From CAYQMF01 sp964418595 (GTDB taxonomy: Bacteria > Planctomycetota > UBA1135 > UBA2386), in NCBI GenBank assembly GCA_964418595.1, contig CAYQMF010000021.1, positions 1 through 64,000 of the forward strand: 64,000 nucleotides of DNA. The letters run 5' to 3'. The first letter of the stretch is position 1, and each line of letters opens with the position of its first letter. Made by a program: the position numbers and the translations under genes. Shown piece by piece: positions 47,540-58,071 of this stretch. Below the pieces are notes generated by a model. That model ran no database searches. It saw nothing but the letters and a program-made list of their open reading frames with translations, and had not been told where the DNA came from.

Positions 47540-50500
47540 CTAGCGGGGCGTGGCGACGGCCGGGGGAATGCGCAGACAGAACACTTCCCCGTACGTCCCA
47601 CCGAGCACGAGCAGGCATCCGTCCGGACTCAGCTCGACCGAGTGCAAGGGACAGGCGTCGGGCAGCATGCGGAGCAAAGTGCAGCCGTTGTCCGGATCGA
47701 GCACGAACAACTGCCGGTCGTAGCCGACCGTGATCAAACGCCGTTCGCCGGGAACGAAAACCATGCCGGTCACGGCGCCGAAGTGTGGCGCGACCGAGTG
47801 AAGCACCTCGAGTCGACTGGGGTGCAGCAAGTGGGCGCGGCCGAACTTGTCTCCGCACGCCAGAATACCGTCGCTTGATGCCGCGACGCAGCAGGCGCCC
47901 GCCAGACGGATCGCCGCTGCGCGGGTCGCGGTGTCCGCATCGAAGCGGTACAGGGTGTCAGCGTCGCTGCAGAAGAACGACCTGTCATCCGGAGTCCACG
48001 CCAAGACCGAGTTGCGGCCGAAGACGCCCACCTTGCGAGACAGCCCCGAGACCACGTCGACCAGGATCACCTCGTTGGCTTGATCGACGGTGAGAAACCG
48101 GTGGCGGGAGGGCGACATCGCGAGTGGGGACGCCCAGCCGATGGTGAGGTCGAAGCGGCGGCGCAGCTCGCCGGTGCGGCTGTCCCACTCACACAGACGG
48201 TTGTCCGAAGCGACGCCGAGGATGCCGTCGCCGCCGCCGGTCCAACCGACAGCCCGCTTCGCCTGGGCGCGCTGCGGGATCTTGAGCAGCAGTCGTCCGG
48301 ACGCGACATCCCACATCCACAGGTCCGGATCCCATCCGACTGCGGCAACGCGCGCGCCGTCGGGCGACAGGGCCACTCGCAGCATCTCCTTGTCGAGAGC
48401 GCGCAGCGCCCGCCACGCCTGTGTCTCCAGGCTCCAGCGCCGGACTTCCCCATCGCTGCCCGCCGAGAGGCCCCACGCATGATCGAAAGCAAGGGCATGC
48501 GCCGTGATGTCGGCACGATGGCCCGCCAACATCCGCGTCGGCCACGCGCGCGCCGAGGTCGGTCGCAGCCCGAGCCAATTCCGGATCGGCAGCAGGAACC
48601 GGTCGTGCAGGACGGCCCGGCCACCGTTCGCCGCCGGCATCGCTCCCCAGTCCTCCGTCTGGCTCGCGCCACCGTCTTCCACCCGCAACCGCCATCGCCA
48701 GCGGTATTCGAGGCCGAGGTGCAGGCTGCGTGCGTCGCCGTCGAACTGCAACATGTCGACCCGGCCCGGCCCGTGGCGTTTGGTCCAGCGCGGGGCGAGC
48801 GTTCCCGCATCGGCGAGCACGCACTGCTCCGGACCGGCAGCCGCGAGCAGCGCGTCCCGCGGCGCCAGTGCGAGCGTCGATACACCTGCGCCGAGTGCCG
48901 CCTGCCGGACCACGGTGCCGTGTTGGGCAGCGAGCACTCCGACTGCTCCGTCTGCCAGCACGGTGAACACGACGTGCCCATCCGCGCTGATCACGACGGG
49001 GGCACGCGGGGCCGCTTCCCGAGCCCATCGGGGCTCGCCCGACGCCAGCGTGAAGGTCTGCAGCCGTCCGTCGACCGTCGTGACGGCGAGCAGGTCCGCC
49101 GCCGCGTTCATGGCGGCGCCGTACACCGGCCCCGCTGTCGGGCGCTGGAAGCGTCGAGCCGGCGGGGCGACTTCCCAGACTTCGATCCCCTCCGGTCCAC
49201 CTGCGACGAACGTCCGGCCGTCGGCAGCGATCGCGAGCGCGGTGACTCCAACCTGGCACTGGCCCATCGGTTCGCCGGCGACGCTCAGCGCCTGGAGCAT
49301 CCGCCACTCGAAGCCGCGCAGCGGCTCGGGGCACGCCTGCAGTGCTTCGCCGATGGCGAACGTCGACTCACCGTCCTCGTACAGCCGCAACGCCGCGGCA
49401 AGCTGTTGCCGGTAGAGATGCCCCTGCAGCCGGGCGAGATGGTCGACGGCCTCCTGCCGGGCGACGTCGAGGTCGCGGTTGGTCGCCTGCAGGGACGTGC
49501 GGTGCGAGGACTGCAGAAGGTTGAGCGTCACGAGCGCGCCGATCACCGTCACCAGGACGCCGGCGATCCCGATGGCAAGCCCCCGGTTGCGGCGCACCCA
49601 CTGCCGCAGCGTCTGCCAGGGCCCGCGGCCGTAGGCGGCGACCACCCGCGTCTCGAGGAAGGCGCGCAGGTCCTCGACCATGGCCGCGACGGTCGGATAG
49701 CGGTCGCTCGGGGACCGCGCGATCGACTTGCTGACGATGGCGGCCAGCTCCGGCGGCACGTTTGGCGCGAGCCGATGCAACGGCGTCGGCAGCGAGTGGC
49801 GGATCGCGGCGAGGACGGCCAGCGTCGTCGTCTCGGTGAGCTGGTCCGCGAACGGTCGCCGCCCGGTCAGGCCCTCGTACAGGATCGCACCGAGCGCGTA
49901 CTGGTCCGTGTGCGCGCCGACGGCGTCGCGGTCGCCGCTCGCCTGCTCCGGCGCCATGTACGCTGGTGTGCCAATCTGGTCGCCGGTGCGGGTCCACGTC
50001 GACGGATTGGCATCGCCGTCGCTCGGCGTGCGCCGGTCGGGCTCGCCGATCCGCTTGGCGAGCCCCCAGTCCATCACCCGCACCTCGCCGAAGCGGCCGA
50101 CCATGATGTTGCTCGGCTTGAGGTCACGGTGGACGACGCCGCAGGCGTGCGCGTAGGCGACCGCCTCGCACGCCGGCAGGAGGGTCTGCACGACCTGCAC
50201 CATCGCGGTGCCCGCACCATGCCCGCCGCGCAGGTCGGCGAATACCGCGTCGAGCGTCCGGCCCTCGACCTCGGGCATCACCAGGAATGGCCGGCCCTGC
50301 TCGTCGACGCCGAAGTCGACGACGGTCAGGATCGCGGGATGCTGCAGGCCGCTCATCACGCGGGCCTCGCCGAGGAACCGGGCGAGCCGGCGGACGAGCC
50401 GGGCGTCGAGCGGCGTCGCGTGGACCGCGACGGGCAGGATCTTCTTCACCAGCGTCCGGTCGAGGCGCACGTCGCGCACGCGGCGGATCTCGGCCATGCC

Positions 50501-50809
50501 GCCGCGCGCGAGCAGACCGAGGTCGCGATACTCGTGGCCTGGTGCGGCCGTGCGGTTCAACTCGTCGAGGACGCTCGCGTGCCTGCCGGCCGCCACCCCG
50601 CGACCGACGAGGCTCTGCGCGAGCTGGTAGTCGGCGTGCAGCGTGAGAAGCCGCTCGCGCTGCTCCGGATGGTCGCGCAACAGGTCGTCGATGCCGCCGC
50701 GCGAGGGGTCGCTGAGGTGCGCGTGCAGGATCTCGAACAGACGATCGTCGTCGACCTCGGCCACGTCCGAGGACGACGGGTGCTCGCGGGATGGGTGCGG
50801 CTCCACCAT
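47540..50809 (-). CDS. Ser/Thr protein kinase with TM segment and WD40 sensor (copy B)
   Basis: 1089 aa from the ATG at 50809, offset exactly 3283 bases from the start of copy A. Same plan: N-terminal 95 residues (MVEPHPSREHPSSSDVAEV), kinase domain with HRDLKPSN, DWGLAK and GTPAYMAPEQ, TM (GLAIGIAGVLVTVIGALVTLNLL), WD40 propeller (VALSPDGARVAAVGWDPDLW, SVELSPDGCLLVLGGTYG). The N-terminus is about 85 percent like copy A, the kinase domain identical, and the propeller only moderately similar. The stop lies in a leader shared with copy A (GTGCCGGCAAGC upstream of both ATGs), marking the duplication junction. Divergent from the secreted protein at 50934. Confidence 0.9.
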   Translation of the reverse strand: MVEPHPSREHPSSSDVAEVDDDRLFEILHAHLSDPSRGGIDDLLRDHPEQRERLLTLHADYQLAQSLVGRGVAAGRHASVLDELNRTAAPGHEYRDLGLLARGGMAEIRRVRDVRLDRTLVKKILPVAVHATPLDARLVRRLARFLGEARVMSGLQHPAILTVVDFGVDEQGRPFLVMPEVEGRTLDAVFADLRGGHGAGTAMVQVVQTLLPACEAVAYAHACGVVHRDLKPSNIMVGRFGEVRVMDWGLAKRIGEPDRRTPSDGDANPSTWTRTGDQIGTPAYMAPEQASGDRDAVGAHTDQYALGAILYEGLTGRRPFADQLTETTTLAVLAAIRHSLPTPLHRLAPNVPPELAAIVSKSIARSPSDRYPTVAAMVEDLRAFLETRVVAAYGRGPWQTLRQWVRRNRGLAIGIAGVLVTVIGALVTLNLLQSSHRTSLQATNRDLDVARQEAVDHLARLQGHLYRQQLAAALRLYEDGESTFAIGEALQACPEPLRGFEWRMLQALSVAGEPMGQCQVGVTALAIAADGRTFVAGGPEGIEVWEVAPPARRFQRPTAGPVYGAAMNAAADLLAVTTVDGRLQTFTLASGEPRWAREAAPRAPVVISADGHVVFTVLADGAVGVLAAQHGTVVRQAALGAGVSTLALAPRDALLAAAGPEQCVLADAGTLAPRWTKRHGPGRVDMLQFDGDARSLHLGLEYRWRWRLRVEDGGASQTEDWGAMPAANGGRAVLHDRFLLPIRNWLGLRPTSARAWPTRMLAGHRADITAHALAFDHAWGLSAGSDGEVRRWSLETQAWRALRALDKEMLRVALSPDGARVAAVGWDPDLWMWDVASGRLLLKIPQRAQAKRAVGWTGGGDGILGVASDNRLCEWDSRTGELRRRFDLTIGWASPLAMSPSRHRFLTVDQANEVILVDVVSGLSRKVGVFGRNSVLAWTPDDRSFFCSDADTLYRFDADTATRAAAIRLAGACCVAASSDGILACGDKFGRAHLLHPSRLEVLHSVAPHFGAVTGMVFVPGERRLITVGYDRQLFVLDPDNGCTLLRMLPDACPLHSVELSPDGCLLVLGGTYGEVFCLRIPPAVATPR
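49578..50509 (-). repeat. Identical segment of kinase B (pairs with 46295-47226)
   Basis: Second copy of the 932-base identical stretch; see 46295-47226. The first differing base at the right edge is G at 50510 versus C at 47227. Confidence 0.85.
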
Positions 50810-50933
50810 CGTGCCGGCAAGCGTAGCGGCGTGCGGCGTGAGTGGGCCGGCCGCGCGCTTTCCGCGACGGATCGGGGAGTCCGCGTGCGCCCTCGGGGCG
50901 TCCAAACAACCCCATCCGTCGAGGAGCGATCCG

Positions 50934-52655
50934 ATGCGTCTGACGAAGGCCTTCTCCCTCATTCTCCTTGTCCCCCTGCTGGCCGACCTGCCTGCGCAAA
51001 CGCCGACCCGGTTGACCACGGGCGGCCTCGTCTCGTCCTCCAACGACAGCCGCATCGTCGATGTTGGTGGCGTGGCGTTCTTCGGCGACTCGTCCGCCAA
51101 CCCGTTGCTGTGGAAGAGCGCCGGCACGGTCGCGAGCACGGCGAGCGTGCGCTCATTCGCCTGGGGATTGTGGGGCGACCGGATGCGCGGCGGCGAGTGG
51201 CACGGAGAGCTGCTGTTCGGTGCCAACGATGGTCCCATCGAGTACCTGGGTCAGCTCTGGCGCAGCAACGGCACCGCGGCGGGCACGACGCTGGTGGCCC
51301 AGGTGGGGCCATCGCTCGCCGAGATGGGCAGTCGACCTCAACTTCCTACGTTCGTGCGCCTGGGCAGCGCGCTGTGCTTCTATGGCTCGGACGAGACCAC
51401 GGGGGGCGAACCCTGGCGCACCGACGGCACGACCGCCGGCACCTACCGCCTCCGTGACATCAATCCGGGGCCGGTCAGTTCGGGGGCGGGGAACTTCACG
51501 GCCTTCAAGGGCCACATCTACTTCAGCGCGTACAACGGGTCCACTGGAGCGACCTGGCGCACCGACGGAACGATCGCCGGCACGCAGGTCTTCTCGTCCA
51601 TCAGTAGCGGCGGGAGCATCAGCAACTTCGCCGTCCTGGGCGACTACCTGCTGCTCCCGTCGACGAGATTCCTCTACCGCACCGACGGGACGACGGCCGG
51701 AACGGTCCTGGTCGCGACCGTGTCGCCGACGACGGCGTACTCGCTCGGCGACCTGACCGTGGTGGGCAACCAGGTCTTCTTCAGCGCTTACACCACCGCC
51801 ACGGGCCGGGAGCTGTGGAAGACCGACGGCACCACCGCCGGCACCGTGCTGGTCCGCGACATCAACCCGGGCTCGGCGAACTCGAATCCCGTCGAACTGA
51901 CGGCGCTCAATGGCAGGCTGTTGTTCCAGGCGACGAGTGCGGCGAACGGCAGGGAGCTGTGGCAGAGCGACGGCACGGCGGCGGGCACCTTCATCCTGAA
52001 GGAGTTCAACCCCGGCACCGCGTCGGGCGATCCGGGCAACCTCGTCGCGGTGGGGTCGCGCCGCGTCTACTTCAGTGCCAACGATGGTGCGACGGGGAAC
52101 GAGCTGTGGCGCACCGACGGGACCGCAGCGGGGACCATCCGCTTGGCCGACACCTACCCGGGACCGGGGGGCGGGGGCGCCACTTGCATCGCCCTCGCGG
52201 GCGGGCAGATGTACTTCAAAGCCTTCACGCCTGCCGGCGGTCCCGGCATGGAACTGTTCGTGTTCGATCCTGGCGCCACGTCGCAGGCCTACGGCTACGG
52301 CTGCGCCGCGACGTCCGCACAACCGACGCTCGCCTGCACCGACCCGGTGCTCGGCGCCGCCATGACGCTGTCGGGCACGGACGCGCCGGCGCCGCTCGGC
52401 TTGCTGATGCTGGGCGCCCCGACGCGCGCGGGCCTGCCGTACGGCCCCGGGTGCCGGTTCTGGATCGACCTGTCGCTGGGCTTCGTCGACCTGTTCGTGT
52501 TCCCGGTGGGCGGCACGTGGTCGCTGACCGTGACGGTCCCCAACGACAGCGGGCTCACCGGCCTGCAACTCGGCGCGCAGGTCGGGTTCCCGCAGAGCGG
52601 TGCACCGCTGAACATCGCCGTCTCGAACGGCGTCGTGCTGCGCTTCGGTACGTAG
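50934..52655 (+). CDS. Secreted ELWxxDGT-repeat protein with shared C-terminal domain
   Basis: 573 aa. ATG at 50934 after GAGGAGCG; signal peptide MRLTKAFSLILLVPLLADLPAQ. Seven ELWxxDGTxxGT-type repeats (LWRSNGTAAGT, PWRTDGTTAGT, TWRTDGTIAGT, LYRTDGTTAGT, LWKTDGTTAGT, LWQSDGTAAGT, LWRTDGTAAGT) alternate with YFSA or FFSA strands, forming a predicted beta-propeller. A C-terminal domain starts YGYGCAATSAQPTLAC and ends NIAVSNGVVLRFGT, similar to that at 42532-44127. Probably exported. It sits between kinase B (divergent) and the sigma factor (convergent). Confidence 0.85.
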   Translation: MRLTKAFSLILLVPLLADLPAQTPTRLTTGGLVSSSNDSRIVDVGGVAFFGDSSANPLLWKSAGTVASTASVRSFAWGLWGDRMRGGEWHGELLFGANDGPIEYLGQLWRSNGTAAGTTLVAQVGPSLAEMGSRPQLPTFVRLGSALCFYGSDETTGGEPWRTDGTTAGTYRLRDINPGPVSSGAGNFTAFKGHIYFSAYNGSTGATWRTDGTIAGTQVFSSISSGGSISNFAVLGDYLLLPSTRFLYRTDGTTAGTVLVATVSPTTAYSLGDLTVVGNQVFFSAYTTATGRELWKTDGTTAGTVLVRDINPGSANSNPVELTALNGRLLFQATSAANGRELWQSDGTAAGTFILKEFNPGTASGDPGNLVAVGSRRVYFSANDGATGNELWRTDGTAAGTIRLADTYPGPGGGGATCIALAGGQMYFKAFTPAGGPGMELFVFDPGATSQAYGYGCAATSAQPTLACTDPVLGAAMTLSGTDAPAPLGLLMLGAPTRAGLPYGPGCRFWIDLSLGFVDLFVFPVGGTWSLTVTVPNDSGLTGLQLGAQVGFPQSGAPLNIAVSNGVVLRFGT

Positions 52656-52664
52656 CCGCGAGCG

Positions 52665-53237
52665 CTACGCCTCGCCCAGCGTCGCGCGCAGCACCTGCCC
52701 CAGGCGGGTCATCGCCCGCGTGTGCAGGATCTGTACCGCGTTGGCCGTGCGGCGCATGCGCTCGGCGATCACGTCGAACGAGAGCTGCTGCACGTCGCGC
52801 AACTCGATGACCTCGCCATAGTCGGCGGGCATGGACTCGATGGCGCGACGCACGACGTCGTCGAGGTCGCGCCGGCTCGCGTCGCGCGAGGGGGTGTTCG
52901 TGTCCAGGCAGCCCGACACGCTGTCCAGCAGCGCCATGCGCCGCCTCCGGAGCTGGTCGCGCAGGTTGTTCTGGGCGATGGACGAGGCCCAGCGCAGGAA
53001 CCGCTCCTCATCGCCGGGCCCGAACGCCGAGATGCCCTGGACGATGTCGGTGAACGTGTCCTGCAGCACGTCGCTCGATTCCAGGACGGCGCGCGCGTGG
53101 TCGCCCATCATGCCGCGGATGCGGTCGAGCAGCCCGGCCTGATGGTCGCGCAGGAGCCGGTCCAGGCTTGCTGCATCGCCGGAGCGGGCGGCGCGCAACA
53201 GGGCTGGCGTTGGATCATCCTGGAGAGGTGACGGCAT
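52665..53237 (-). CDS. ECF-type RNA polymerase sigma factor
   Basis: 190 aa. Region 2 (LLRDHQAGLLDRIRGMMGD...SDVLQDTFTDIVQGISAFGPGDEERFLRWASSIAQNNLRDQLRRRRM) and region 4 (SMPADYGEVIELRDVQQLSFDVIAERMRRTANAVQILHTRAMTRLGQVL) are both present, with the short linker of extracytoplasmic-function sigmas. Planctomycete ECF genes are often paired with WD40-fused Ser/Thr kinases that may control them; two such kinases lie 1.9 kb downstream on the same strand. No anti-sigma gene is adjacent. Confidence 0.9.
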   Translation of the reverse strand: MPSPLQDDPTPALLRAARSGDAASLDRLLRDHQAGLLDRIRGMMGDHARAVLESSDVLQDTFTDIVQGISAFGPGDEERFLRWASSIAQNNLRDQLRRRRMALLDSVSGCLDTNTPSRDASRRDLDDVVRRAIESMPADYGEVIELRDVQQLSFDVIAERMRRTANAVQILHTRAMTRLGQVLRATLGEA

Positions 53238-53397
53238 GACTTGGCCAGTCTAGCGACGCGCCAGGACGGCGCACGGGCGGCACGCGGCTGCCCTCATCGC
53301 AGCGGCGCGCCGCGGGTGTGCCAGAACCGGATCGCATCCGGGACACGCCCCGGGCACTCACCTGCCATCCACGAGCGGCGCCATTCCGGTGTCGACT

Positions 53398-53825
53398 ACA
53401 GCAAGCCCCCGGTATCGGTGGCGAGCACGAGCGTGCTGCCGTCGCTGGTGATCTGCATGTCGTTGAGGCCTCCGGTCACGACCCGTCGAGTGCGTCACTC
53501 TGGCTCCGACGAGCCCGGCGCGAGGGCCTGCACGGTCGCGTCGGCATGCGCAAGGAACACCCGGTTCTGGCCGGGTGCACCGAGGCATCGCGGAGCGCCA
53601 CGCCCGGGAAATGGTACTGCGCCAGCAGCTGTCCGTTCGTGAGGTCGTACACGTCGGCCCGTCCACTCCTGTCCGTCATCGCGAGCCAGACGCCGTCGGG
53701 CGCGACGTCCGTCTCGTCGACGGAGGCGTGGACCCGGAACTGGCGCTTGAGGGCCCTGCGATTCCTTCCCTCCGTCTCAAGTCGCGCGGCAGCAGCGGCC
53801 GACCCCATCCGCAAGGGATCGAAGG
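53398..53825 (-). pseudogene. Frameshifted WD40-propeller remnant
   Basis: Three minus-strand frames join into one propeller-like end: VDETDVAPDGVWLAMTDRSG, ADVYDLTNGQLLAQYHF and PGVALRDASVHP; then, one frame over, RVFLAHADATVQALAPGSSEPE with a stop; then RVVTGGLNDMQITSDGSTLVLATDTGGLL ending in TAG at 53398. Two frameshifts and no N-terminus. It resembles the last blades of the WD40 kinases at 44275-50809, so it is probably the tail of a third, lost copy just upstream of the sigma factor. Confidence 0.65.
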
Positions 53826-55013
53826 ATGGAAGACACCGGGACCGTCGTGGACATGGAAGTCGAGGAGCTCGCGGCTCCCGTGGTGATCAGGTCACTCGCC
53901 GACCTGGATCCGGACGCGACGGCGGTGCAGGTGATCGACTACCTGCTGGGTCACGCGACCGAGTTCGGCGCCAGCGACATCCACGTGGATCCGACCGCGC
54001 ACGGCCTCGACGTGCGGATGCGAACCAACGGGACCCTGGTGCCGATCGGCGTCCTGCCCACGGAGTTGGCGAGCACCTTGCTGGGCCGGCTGAAGACCAT
54101 GGCCGAGCTGCAGGCCTACCGGAAGGACGTGCCGCAGGAAGGCTGCATCCAGCCCGCGGTGAGCGGTCTGCCCGGCTGGGTGCGGGTGACGACCTACCCG
54201 ACCGTGTGCGGGGAACGGATCTCGCTGCGCCTCGACAGCGCGCGGGGCACGCCGCGGTCGCTCGAGTCCCTCGGGCATGCGCCGGCCGTGCGCGACAGCC
54301 TCGCCGCCGCATTCGAGGCGCCGCACGGCGTCGTGCTGGTCGCGGGTCCGGCGGGCAGCGGCAAGACCACCACGCTGTACGCGTGCATCCAGCACGTCGT
54401 CGCGCAGCCGATCATGCGCACGATCGTCACGATCGAGGATCCCGTGGAGCGGCAGATGCGGGGCGCGACGCAGACGCAGATCAACCCGACGGCGGGGCTG
54501 ACCTTCGCGCGCGCGCTGCGCTCCGTGCTGCGCCAGGACCCGGACGTGATCCTGGTCGGCGAGGTGCGCGACCTCGAGACCGCACGCATCGCGCTCGAGG
54601 CGGGGCTCACCGGGCACCTGGTGGCGAGCACCGTGCACGCGGGCTCCGCGCTGCAGGTGTTCCCGCGCCTGCTCGACCTCGGGGTCGAGCCATTCGCGCT
54701 CACCGCCAGCGTCACCGGGATCGCGGCGCAGCGTCTGCTGCGCCGTTGCTGCACGGAGTGCCAGGGCTCCGACACGGCGATGATCTGCCTGCGCTGCCAG
54801 GGCAGCGGCTACGCGGACAGTTGCCTCGTCTCCGAGTGGCTGCCGATGTCGCGCCGGCTGCGCGAGCTGATCAATGCGCACGCGGACAGCTACGCGCTCG
54901 AGGCCGCGGCGCGCGCCGCCGGCTTCCGGTCGATGCACGAGCAGGCGGCGCGCTACGTCGCCGAGGGCATCACCACCGCCGCCGAGGTCCGGAGGGTCCT
55001 CGGCGAGGCCTGA
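53826..55013 (+). CDS. GspE/PilB-type secretion ATPase
   Basis: 395 aa. Complete motor core: Walker A GPAGSGKTTTLYA (about 175), Asp box IVTIEDPVE, Walker B QDPDVILVGEVRD, His box GHLVASTVHAG, and a tetra-Cys site CCTEC...CLRC (about 318-333) typical of GspE/PilB. It powers type II secretion or type IV pilus assembly from the cytoplasmic face. Shorter than usual (about 500-570 aa) because the N1 domain is almost absent. It stands alone here, with no pilin or GspF gene adjacent. Confidence 0.88.
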   Translation: MEDTGTVVDMEVEELAAPVVIRSLADLDPDATAVQVIDYLLGHATEFGASDIHVDPTAHGLDVRMRTNGTLVPIGVLPTELASTLLGRLKTMAELQAYRKDVPQEGCIQPAVSGLPGWVRVTTYPTVCGERISLRLDSARGTPRSLESLGHAPAVRDSLAAAFEAPHGVVLVAGPAGSGKTTTLYACIQHVVAQPIMRTIVTIEDPVERQMRGATQTQINPTAGLTFARALRSVLRQDPDVILVGEVRDLETARIALEAGLTGHLVASTVHAGSALQVFPRLLDLGVEPFALTASVTGIAAQRLLRRCCTECQGSDTAMICLRCQGSGYADSCLVSEWLPMSRRLRELINAHADSYALEAAARAAGFRSMHEQAARYVAEGITTAAEVRRVLGEA

Positions 55014-55079
55014 CCGGGCCGCGCTGCGGGCGCCGCACGTTCCTTGCCCTGGCCGGGCGGGCCCGGTTTGATGGCGGGG

Positions 55080-56639
<1,560 letters not shown>

Positions 56640-56644
56640 CGCGC

Positions 56645-57958
<1,314 letters not shown>

Positions 57959-58071
57959 GCCAGCGCGGGCGTCGCTCGCCGCTGACCGGCCGCTTGGCAG
58001 GAATGCACGTGACCCGCACACTGAACCGCATGGGTTGTGAACCGGTTCGCAGCGGCGCGCGCGCCCGAGGC

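Noticed and set aside
48080..51457. Plus-strand open frame of 1125 codons opposite kinase B
   Set aside because: Antisense of the kinase-WD40 gene, whose motifs are unmistakable; the frame is low complexity and repeats itself because the kinase DNA is duplicated (also 44215-47733).
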